Source of the DNA: Candidatus Pelagibacterales bacterium
GTDB lineage: Bacteria > Pseudomonadota > Alphaproteobacteria > TMED109
Reading direction: 5' to 3'
Length of the DNA: 8,318 bases
Assembly (NCBI GenBank): GCA_002732015.1
Contig: PCCU01000014.1
Coordinates: 1 to 8,318, forward strand
Below are positions 1 through 5,643 of this stretch, one piece after another; within the stretch, counting starts at the first letter, position 1; every line of letters starts with the position of its first letter. The notes under the pieces were generated by a model. It was given only the letters and a program-made list of their open reading frames with translations. It was not told the DNA's origin and made no database searches. Both the position numbers and the translations under genes were made by a program.

Positions 1-905
1 CTAATTTTAATTTTATTATTTTCATTTTGATATAATGAATTCATTACTTGTCTAGCTTGTATTATTTCATCAGCATACACTTTACTTTTCAAATAAAAGT
101 GAGGGACGCTTTGTTTAGACTGTTGTAATCTAGTTGCAATAGTTCTTCTAATATTAGTTAATGGAATTTTATTTGAGAATTGAGTCGCTCTTTTGTCAGC
201 TTTATTAATCAAATTTGGTTTTGGTAAGCTTTCGTCTTGCAAAAAGACTTCTAAATCTCTTTTTATTATTCTTCCCCTTGGGCCAGTTCCTTTAATATCA
301 TGAATATTAATATTCTTTAAAGAAGCAATTCGTTTAGCAAGAGGAGAAATAGATATTTGAGATTCCATTAAATTAGTTTCCTCAACCTTTTTACTTTCTT
401 CATTAATTAAATTTTTGTCATCAGAGGAGATAGTTTCATTGCTAGCATTATTTTCTTCATTAATTAAATTTTTGTCATCAGAGGAGATAGTTTCATTACT
501 AGCATTATTTTCTTCATTAATTAAATTTTTGTCATCAGAGGAGATAGTTTCATTACTAGCATTATTTTCAGAGTTTATTTTTTCATTAGTTTCAGGTTTA
601 TCAATCTCTTTTTTAAACCCACTCCCTTTCTTTAAAAATAATTCTATATCTTCTTCAGTCTCATCATCAATAGATATGACTCCGATTAAAGAATTTACAG
701 AAATATTCTCAGCACCATCATTATGAACAATTTTAGCCAGCACTCCATCATCTATTGCCTCAACCTCCATGGTTGCTTTATCAGTCTCTACTTCTGCAAT
801 AATATCTCCTGATTTAATTTCATCTCCTACTTTTTTTAACCATTTAGCAACATTACCTTCTGTCATGGTTGGAGATAGAGCTGGCATTAAAATAGCTACT
901 GGCAT
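1..905 (-). CDS. pdhC: Dihydrolipoamide acetyltransferase (E2) of the pyruvate dehydrogenase complex, 3' end cut by window edge
   Basis: E2 transfers the acetyl group from the lipoyl arm to CoA and forms the core of the pyruvate dehydrogenase complex. The first 301 residues are visible and the frame stays open to the window edge. Residues 1-78 are a single lipoyl domain beginning MPVAILMPALSPTM; the lipoylated lysine is K43 in ETDKAT. Residues 79-182 form a long linker rich in Asp, Glu, Asn and Ser, including a 3 x 19-residue repeat at 113-169. Residues 183-219 are the peripheral subunit-binding domain (ISPLAKRIA, then GTGPRGRIIKRDLE). From about residue 247 the catalytic domain begins (IPLTNIRRTIATRLQQSK, then VPHFYL). 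The catalytic His and DGG motifs would lie outside the window. The start follows pdhB by 9 bp, with TAGGAAC as ribosome binding site overlapping the pdhB stop. The partner genes make the pyruvate-type E2 the best call over 2-oxoglutarate or branched-chain types. Confidence 0.93.
   Translation of the reverse strand, partial: MPVAILMPALSPTMTEGNVAKWLKKVGDEIKSGDIIAEVETDKATMEVEAIDDGVLAKIVHNDGAENISVNSLIGVISIDDETEEDIELFLKKGSGFKKEIDKPETNEKINSENNASNETISSDDKNLINEENNASNETISSDDKNLINEENNASNETISSDDKNLINEESKKVEETNLMESQISISPLAKRIASLKNINIHDIKGTGPRGRIIKRDLEVFLQDESLPKPNLINKADKRATQFSNKIPLTNIRRTIATRLQQSKQSVPHFYLKSKVYADEIIQARQVMNSLYQNENNKIKI
395..569. repeat. 57-bp tandem repeat, about 3.1 copies, inside the E2 linker
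   Basis: Three head-to-tail units at 395-451, 452-508 and 509-565, with 4 further matching bases to 569. I found a single difference among the three full units: G at 441 versus A at 498 and 555. It is synonymous (AGC/AGT serine on the coding strand). The unit is 19 codons, so the frame is kept; in E2 it reads ENNASNETISSDDKNLINE three times (residues 113-169). Each unit carries five acidic residues and one lysine. The near identity points to recent expansion by slippage or unequal crossing-over in a flexible linker, where length changes are tolerated. Confidence 0.95.
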
Positions 906-910
906 AAAAA

Positions 911-915
911 GTTCC
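911..915 (-). promoter_or_regulatory. Ribosome binding site of the E2 gene, overlapping the pdhB stop codon
   Basis: On the minus strand the sequence is TAGGAACTTTTTATG. The pdhB stop TAG is immediately part of an AGGAA-like Shine-Dalgarno core, 5 T residues before the E2 ATG at 905. This supports the chosen start and suggests translational coupling of E1-beta and E2. Confidence 0.6.
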
Positions 916-1898
916 TAATTTTTATCATTATAATAACAAATTTCCTTTGCCTTTTGTATTACTTCATTTAAAAGGGGCATAGCATTTCTTTCTAAATTTT
1001 CAGCATATGGTAGAGGAACATCTTGTCCAGATATTCTGATAGGTTCAGCATCTAAAAAATCAAAAATTTCCTCTGTAACAATGCTAATTATTTCTGCTCC
1101 AACTCCATATTCTTTCCAACCTTCTTCAACTATAATAATTCTTCCTGTTTTTTTCACAGAATTTTTGATGCTTTCTTTATCTAATGGCTTTAGAGATCTT
1201 AGATTTATTATTTCAGATGATATATTTAAATCTTTTAAAGTTTCACTCGCTTTAATGGCCAAATTTAAACCTCGTGAAAATGAAACTATACTGATATCTT
1301 TTCCTTCTTGATAAATTTTTGCTTTTCCTATTTCAATTTTTTTTTCATCTTTACTTAAAATAAATCTATCATTATAAAGTAACTCGTGTTCTAAAAAAAC
1401 TACTGGATTTGGATCTTGAATTGCGGACTTCATTAATAACTTTGCATCAGTACTATCATAAGGCGCTACTACTTTAAGGCCAGGAATATGTGAGTACCAA
1501 GAAGAAAAGTCTTGACTGTGTTGGGCAGCAACTCTAGAAGCAATACCATTTGGTCCTCTAAAAACTATTGGCACATTAATTTTACCTCCACTCATATAAT
1601 GGGTTTTTGCTGCAGAGTTTATTATATGGTCAATCGCTTGCATAGCAAAATTCCATGTCATAAACTCGACTATAGGCTTCAGACCATTCATTGCTGCACC
1701 TACAGCTAAACCTGTAAAACCTGCTTCTGTTATGGGTGTATCAATTATTCTTTTAGGTCCAAATTCATCTAAAAGACCTTGACTAACTTTGTACGCACCC
1801 TGATATTCTCCTACTTCTTCTCCAATAAGAAAAACATTAGGGTCAGTTCTCATTTCTTCTGCAATAGCATCTCTTATACTTTCTCTAACTGAAATCAT
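915..1898 (-). CDS. pdhB: Pyruvate dehydrogenase E1 component, beta subunit
   Basis: Beta half of the thiamine-diphosphate-dependent E1 heterotetramer, which decarboxylates pyruvate and acetylates the E2 lipoyl group in the cytoplasm. The 327 residues match the compact form of the family. The N-terminal pyrimidine-binding domain (about 1-180) has GEEVGEYQGAYKVSQGL and TPITEAGFTG, where E58 is the expected glutamate activating the cofactor. It also has AAQHSQDFSSW with H127, the conserved active-site-region histidine. A transketolase C-terminal domain follows (about 195-320). There is no N-terminal lipoyl domain, unlike the longer PdhB proteins of many other alphaproteobacteria. The ATG at 1898 overlaps the pdhA TGA (ATGA), so the alpha and beta chains are probably translated in a coupled way. 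Pyruvate specificity is inferred from similarity and neighbours; acetoin or branched-chain E1-beta is less likely. Confidence 0.96.
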   Translation of the reverse strand: MISVRESIRDAIAEEMRTDPNVFLIGEEVGEYQGAYKVSQGLLDEFGPKRIIDTPITEAGFTGLAVGAAMNGLKPIVEFMTWNFAMQAIDHIINSAAKTHYMSGGKINVPIVFRGPNGIASRVAAQHSQDFSSWYSHIPGLKVVAPYDSTDAKLLMKSAIQDPNPVVFLEHELLYNDRFILSKDEKKIEIGKAKIYQEGKDISIVSFSRGLNLAIKASETLKDLNISSEIINLRSLKPLDKESIKNSVKKTGRIIIVEEGWKEYGVGAEIISIVTEEIFDFLDAEPIRISGQDVPLPYAENLERNAMPLLNEVIQKAKEICYYNDKN

Positions 1899-3184
1899 AT
1901 ATCTAAATCTCTATAAACATCTTCATATAGTTCTGAATTGTCTGGCATTTCTTTTTCTCTTGCTAATTCAGCAGCTTTTGCAACATTCTCCTTTGCTTTC
2001 TTATCTATATCCTTAATATTTTCTTCAGTAAGATATTTTTTTGATATCAATAACGCCCTCACTCTTTCTATTGGGTCTCTATTTTCTCTTGTTTCTTGAA
2101 CTTCTTCTCTAGTCCTATATTTTCCTGGATCTGACATAGAATGTCCTCTATATCTATAGGTTTTAGCTTCAATAAGAATTGGTTCAGGTTTTTCTCTAAT
2201 TTTTTCACAAATTTGTTTTAGATTTCCATATATTGAAAGAGGATCCATTCCATCAACTTCATATCCCTTTATTCCAAAAGATTCTCCTCTTCTAAAAAGC
2301 TCATTCATAGCACTAGCTCTTTCTACTGATGTTCCCATTCCATATTGGTTATTCTCTATTATATAAATTATTGGAAGCTGCCATAGAGCTGCCATATTGA
2401 AAGCTTCATAAACCTGCCCCTGATTAACTGCTCCATCACCAAAAAAAGTAAACGTTATAGATTGCTTATTTTTATATTTATTAGCAAACGCAATTCCTGT
2501 TCCTATTGGTACTTGTGCACCAACTATTCCATGGCCTCCAAAAAAATTATTTTCTTCTCTAAACATATGCATTGATCCACCTTTTCCTTTAGAACAACCT
2601 GCAGAGTTTCCTAGAAGTTCAGAAAAAATATTCAACATTGGCTCTCCTCTTGTAACCATATGAGCATGGCATCTATAACCTGTTATAAAACAATCACTTG
2701 GATTTGCTAGCATTTCTATTCCAGAAATGACTCCTTCTTGTCCTATATACAAATGACAAAACCCACCAATAAGTCCCATACTGTAAAACTGACCAACTTT
2801 TTCTTCAAACCTTCTAATATTTATCATCATTTCATATAATTTTAATAATTGCTCTTTATTCATAATATTTTGCAAAATAGTCTCATCAGTTTTTAAAACT
2901 TTTGAGGATGAAAATATTTTTATTGAATTATTAGCTGAAAATAAATTATCTATATGTAACCCTGGAGGTAAAAGGTTTTTATAATTTGTAATATTTATGT
3001 TATCTTCTAGCAAACACCTTGAAACAGCAACTTTCCACTTATCTGGAATACCCTGCCTCACCCATGAATAAACAGTTTTTTCATTAATGTTTTCATTAGA
3101 TAATACCTTTAATCTGGCAGTAAGTTTTTTACCCCCACCTAACAAATTAATAATTTCTTTATGTTCTTCTATTGAAGTACTCAT
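1895..3184 (-). CDS. pdhA: Pyruvate dehydrogenase E1 component, alpha subunit, with N-terminal helix-turn-helix extension
   Basis: Alpha half of E1, binding the diphosphate of thiamine diphosphate. Residues about 110-425 are a complete, ordinary E1-alpha. They include LLKLYEMMINIRRFEEK, GFCHLYIGQEG, GCSKGKGGSMHMF (196-207), the cofactor motif from GDG (249-251) to ENN (277-279), and the loop YRYRGHSMSDPGKYR. The family is usually about 320-350 residues; this one is 429 because of about 107 extra N-terminal residues. Of these, 6-62 resemble a YdaS/Cro-type DNA-binding domain and 63-107 look like a linker. The ATG at 3184 is the only standard start upstream of the domain; no clear Shine-Dalgarno precedes it. 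An internal ATG at 2863 (residue 108) would give the normal-length enzyme but also lacks a Shine-Dalgarno site. The gene follows a 71-bp gap after ftsB and overlaps pdhB by 4 bp. Catalytic assignment is firm; the role of the extension is unknown. Confidence 0.95.
   Translation of the reverse strand: MSTSIEEHKEIINLLGGGKKLTARLKVLSNENINEKTVYSWVRQGIPDKWKVAVSRCLLEDNINITNYKNLLPPGLHIDNLFSANNSIKIFSSSKVLKTDETILQNIMNKEQLLKLYEMMINIRRFEEKVGQFYSMGLIGGFCHLYIGQEGVISGIEMLANPSDCFITGYRCHAHMVTRGEPMLNIFSELLGNSAGCSKGKGGSMHMFREENNFFGGHGIVGAQVPIGTGIAFANKYKNKQSITFTFFGDGAVNQGQVYEAFNMAALWQLPIIYIIENNQYGMGTSVERASAMNELFRRGESFGIKGYEVDGMDPLSIYGNLKQICEKIREKPEPILIEAKTYRYRGHSMSDPGKYRTREEVQETRENRDPIERVRALLISKKYLTEENIKDIDKKAKENVAKAAELAREKEMPDNSELYEDVYRDLDI
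2999..3169 (-). other. Helix-turn-helix-like domain encoded at the 5' end of pdhA (residues 6-62)
   Basis: The segment has four predicted helices: EEHKEIINLLGG, KKLTARLKVL, EKTVYSWVRQG and DKWKVAVSRCLLED. The pattern GG-x3-L-x3-L, then a polar turn, then TVYSWVRQGIP followed by a closing helix resembles YdaS/Cro-type repressor heads, where the helix containing T-V-x-x-W is the DNA-recognition helix. Compared with typical members there are a few extra residues (SNEN) before the recognition helix. The assignment comes from reading the residue pattern only; no profile search was done. An alternative is a protein-interaction domain using the same fold. Confidence 0.55.
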
Positions 3185-3223
3185 ATCATAAAAGTATATT
3201 TTTTTGCAAAATTGTAAAGAAGA

Positions 3224-3240
3224 TTCTATATTTAATAGAA
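3224..3240. promoter_or_regulatory. 17-bp dyad in the ftsB-pdhA gap, possible operator or weak hairpin
   Basis: TTCTAT-ATTTA-ATAGAA is a perfect inverted repeat with 6-bp arms and a 5-bp centre. It lies in the only gap above 20 bp, 40 bp upstream of the pdhA ATG. As RNA the stem would be weak (only one C-G pair), so a strong intrinsic terminator is unlikely. As DNA it has the size of a dimeric repressor site. Such dyads also arise by chance in AT-rich DNA. Confidence 0.25.
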
Positions 3241-3255
3241 ATTTTATTCTTTCTT

Positions 3256-3546
3256 TTATAGATTATTAATATTAATTACTAGAGAATTTTCTTCTATAAG
3301 CCCTAATGTCTCAAAAGCTTTTTCATTCAATAAATCAAGATCAGGATTTTCATTATTTAATAATTTAATTTTATTCTTATAGTATGCTATTTGATTTTGT
3401 ATATTATTATTATCCAAATAAATTTTTTCTAAAGATTTTTGTTTATCTAAATAGGCTGAAATACCAAATTCTTCACTTGTAAAGTAATAAATGATAAGAG
3501 TAATAGGAAGCAAGAAAGCTACAAGTAGTAATTTAAATTTTTTCAT
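3256..3546 (-). CDS. ftsB: Cell division protein FtsB / DivIC-type septum formation initiator
   Basis: A 96-residue bitopic inner-membrane protein. It has a short basic N-terminus (MKKFK), one membrane span at about residues 5-23, and a periplasmic coiled coil at about 33-67 rich in Lys, Asn, Leu and Ile. A short C-terminal part follows (LLNEKAFETLGLIEENSLVI) that matches the usual end of the family, where the consensus has a DxxLDExAR-LG-PxE pattern. In the divisome FtsB pairs with FtsL and FtsQ and helps activate septal peptidoglycan synthesis. It starts inside the eno gene with a 14-bp overlap; GAG four bases before the ATG may serve as ribosome binding site. Placement directly after eno is common in proteobacteria and supports the call despite low primary conservation. 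Confidence 0.85.
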   Translation of the reverse strand: MKKFKLLLVAFLLPITLIIYYFTSEEFGISAYLDKQKSLEKIYLDNNNIQNQIAYYKNKIKLLNNENPDLDLLNEKAFETLGLIEENSLVININNL

Positions 3547-4810
3547 TCAGCTCTAATCCACTATAAACTAGATTTTTATCAATTTCCTCTAATAAAATCA
3601 ATCTATTATATTTAGCGCATCTTTCTGACCTAGTTACTGACCCGCTTTTAATAAACATAGCATTTGTCCCTATCGCTAGGTCAGAAATAAAGCTATCCTC
3701 TGTTTCACCTGACCTATGAGAGATTACTGTCTTATAATTATACCTCTTAGCAACATTGATTGTATCTAAAGTTTCTGTAAGGGTTCCTATTTGATTTAAC
3801 TTTATCAATATACTATTTGCTGCCTTTCTTTTTATGCCTTTAAGCAGTCTTTTTTTATTAGTTACAAATAAATCATCACCAATTATTAAAGTTTTATCTG
3901 CAAGATTTTTAGACATATAGCTCCAGCCATTCCAATCATCTTCAGACATACCATCTTCTATAGAAAAAATTGGAAATTTTTTACAAAGCTTTATTAAATA
4001 TTCAGACATAGAAATATTAGATAAAGGTTTCTTTTTGGCAGAAATTTTATATTTTTTATTTTTAAAAAACTCTGTAGCAGCTACGTCCAATGATATCATT
4101 ACTTCCTTCTCAGGGCTTAATTTTGAAGCTTTAATTGCCTTAATCAAATATTCTATAGGTTCTTCATTGTTTTTAAAATTAGAAGCAAAGCCACCCTCAT
4201 CTCCTACTGATGTAGAATAGTTTTTGTTTTTAAGAATATCTTTGAGGTTATGAAATATCTCAGAACACCACCTTATTGCTTCTTTAAAAGTTTTAGCACC
4301 AATCGGAGTTAGCATATACTCTTGAATATCAAGATTATTATTAGCGTGTGCTCCTCCATTAATTATATTTACTAAAGGTATAGGTAGTTGGTATGAGTTA
4401 ACACCTCCCAAATATCTGTATAACTCCTTTTGTTCATAGTTAGCTGCAGCTTTAGCTGTAGCTAAACTAACTGATAACAAAGTATTAGCACCTAATTTTT
4501 TCTTATTATTTGTTCCATCTAATTTTAAAAGTAATTGATCTATTTTTCTTTGCTTTCTTACATCCATACCTGATAAAGCATCGAAAATTATAGAATGAAT
4601 AATATCAATATTTTTAAGTACTCCCTTACCATTAAATCTTTTAGAGTCTCCATCTCTTAATTCTAATGCTTCATACTTGCCGGTAGAAGCTCCTGAAGGA
4701 ACAGCTGCAGCTCCTTTAACCCCATTAGACAACTCAACCTCTGTAAATAAAGTAGGAGTTCCCCTGCTATCCAATATTTCATAAGACTGTATATTAACTA
4801 TTATGCTCAT
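3533..4810 (-). CDS. eno: Enolase (phosphopyruvate hydratase)
   Basis: Converts 2-phosphoglycerate to phosphoenolpyruvate in glycolysis. The 425 residues cover the full family length. Magnesium ligands are D242 (LDVAATEF), E285 (SIEDGMSEDDW) and D312 (GDDLFVTN). Catalytic and substrate residues are E164 (DIQEYM), E205 (SVGDEGGFA), K337 (ILIKLNQIGTLTET), H365 (SHRSGETED) and K388 (FIKSGS). The substrate-loop motif VPSGASTGKYEALELRD is at 37-53. Small departures from consensus (ASN for APN after GDEGGF, NNNLDIQE for the usual DNxxDxQE) leave the active site intact. The ATG at 4810 overlaps the kdsA TGA (ATGA), and the 3' end overlaps ftsB by 14 bp. Its product is a substrate of the neighbouring KdsA, and after pyruvate kinase it feeds the pyruvate dehydrogenase genes downstream. 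Confidence 0.98.
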   Translation of the reverse strand: MSIIVNIQSYEILDSRGTPTLFTEVELSNGVKGAAAVPSGASTGKYEALELRDGDSKRFNGKGVLKNIDIIHSIIFDALSGMDVRKQRKIDQLLLKLDGTNNKKKLGANTLLSVSLATAKAAANYEQKELYRYLGGVNSYQLPIPLVNIINGGAHANNNLDIQEYMLTPIGAKTFKEAIRWCSEIFHNLKDILKNKNYSTSVGDEGGFASNFKNNEEPIEYLIKAIKASKLSPEKEVMISLDVAATEFFKNKKYKISAKKKPLSNISMSEYLIKLCKKFPIFSIEDGMSEDDWNGWSYMSKNLADKTLIIGDDLFVTNKKRLLKGIKRKAANSILIKLNQIGTLTETLDTINVAKRYNYKTVISHRSGETEDSFISDLAIGTNAMFIKSGSVTRSERCAKYNRLILLEEIDKNLVYSGLELNEKI

Positions 4811-5643
4811 TTATCTTTAATTATTCTATCTATTTCTAATAATTTTTCTAATAAAAAACTTAACTCTGAAACCTTAATCATATTAGGCCCATCACTAGGA
4901 GCATTCTCAGGATTTTCATGAGTTTCTAAAAAAATACCTGCTACACCAACTGCCACTGCTGCTCTAGACAAAGTTGGAACAAATTCTCTTTGCCCTCCTG
5001 ATTTTTCCCCTAATCCTCCTGGCTGTTGAACAGAATGTGTTGCATCAAAAACAACTGGATAGCCAGTTTTTTGCATAATAGGAATTGCTCTCATATCTGA
5101 AACTAGTGTGTTATATCCAAACGAAGCTCCTCTTTCACACAATAAAATCTTATTACATTTAGCAGCTTCTAATTTATCTACTATATTGTTCATATCCCAA
5201 GGAGCAGCAAACTGACCTTTTTTTACCATTACTGCTTTTTTAGTATTAGCAGCAGATATAAGTAAATCTGTCTGTCTAGATAAAAAGGCAGGTATTTGCA
5301 AAATATCAACATACTCTGAGACTTTATTACATTGGCTAGCTTCATGAACATCAGTTATAATAGAACAGTTATATATTTTTTTTAATTCTTGAAAAATACT
5401 TAGAGATTTTTCTAACCCTATACCTCTTTCGCTTTTAATGCTGCTTCTATTTGCCTTATCAAAAGAAGATTTATACACAAAATTAATTTTAAATTTTTTA
5501 CAAATTTCTTTAATCAAGCCTGTCATATTAACTGCATGATCTAAACTCTCTATTGCACAAGGACCAGCAATCAAAACAAAACGGCTGTCATTAGAAAAAT
5601 TAATATTATTTATAGATACAATTTTTTGTTTTATTTTAATCAT
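4807..5643 (-). CDS. kdsA: 3-deoxy-D-manno-octulosonate 8-phosphate synthase
   Basis: Condenses phosphoenolpyruvate and arabinose 5-phosphate to Kdo-8-phosphate, the precursor of the inner-core sugar of lipopolysaccharide; it implies a Gram-negative outer membrane. The 278-residue TIM-barrel protein has IAGPCAIES, KSSFDKANRSS (58-68), ITDVHE, LQIPAFLSRQTDLL, CERGASFGY, FDATHSVQQPGG, GGQREFVP and NAPSDGPNM. C29, H203, E240 and D251 have the same mutual spacing as the four metal ligands of the metal-dependent Aquifex enzyme (C11, H185, E222, D233). The E. coli type has Asn in place of the Cys, so this is the metal-dependent class. The related DAHP synthases lack KANRSS, so confusion is unlikely. 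The ATG at 5643 directly follows the pyrG stop with no spacing; the 3' end overlaps eno by 4 bp. Confidence 0.97.
   Translation of the reverse strand: MIKIKQKIVSINNINFSNDSRFVLIAGPCAIESLDHAVNMTGLIKEICKKFKINFVYKSSFDKANRSSIKSERGIGLEKSLSIFQELKKIYNCSIITDVHEASQCNKVSEYVDILQIPAFLSRQTDLLISAANTKKAVMVKKGQFAAPWDMNNIVDKLEAAKCNKILLCERGASFGYNTLVSDMRAIPIMQKTGYPVVFDATHSVQQPGGLGEKSGGQREFVPTLSRAAVAVGVAGIFLETHENPENAPSDGPNMIKVSELSFLLEKLLEIDRIIKDK

Noticed and set aside
415..726. Open frame on the plus strand with an internal repeated peptide
   Set aside because: It is the antisense of the E2 linker repeat; a 57-bp unit keeps any stop-free frame open in all copies. The minus strand carries the recognisable E2 protein.
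3193..3218. Promoter-like TTTACA and TATACT upstream of pdhA on the minus strand
   Set aside because: The boxes are separated by only 14 bp, too short for a standard sigma-70 promoter, and such hexamers are frequent in AT-rich DNA. A promoter in this gap is plausible but not demonstrated.
3213..3240. Intrinsic terminator after ftsB (dyad followed by a pyrimidine-rich stretch)
   Set aside because: The stem has six pairs with only one C-G pair and the following tract is not a continuous run of T; it is too weak to call a terminator.
3185..3265. An even longer PdhA N-terminus upstream of the ATG at 3184
   Set aside because: The frame is open to about 3266 but contains no ATG, GTG or TTG, and the encoded residues show no domain pattern.
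4807..5643. DAHP synthase (aroG-type) instead of KdsA
   Set aside because: The KANRSS motif, the family length and the spacing of the four metal ligands fit Kdo-8-phosphate synthase.
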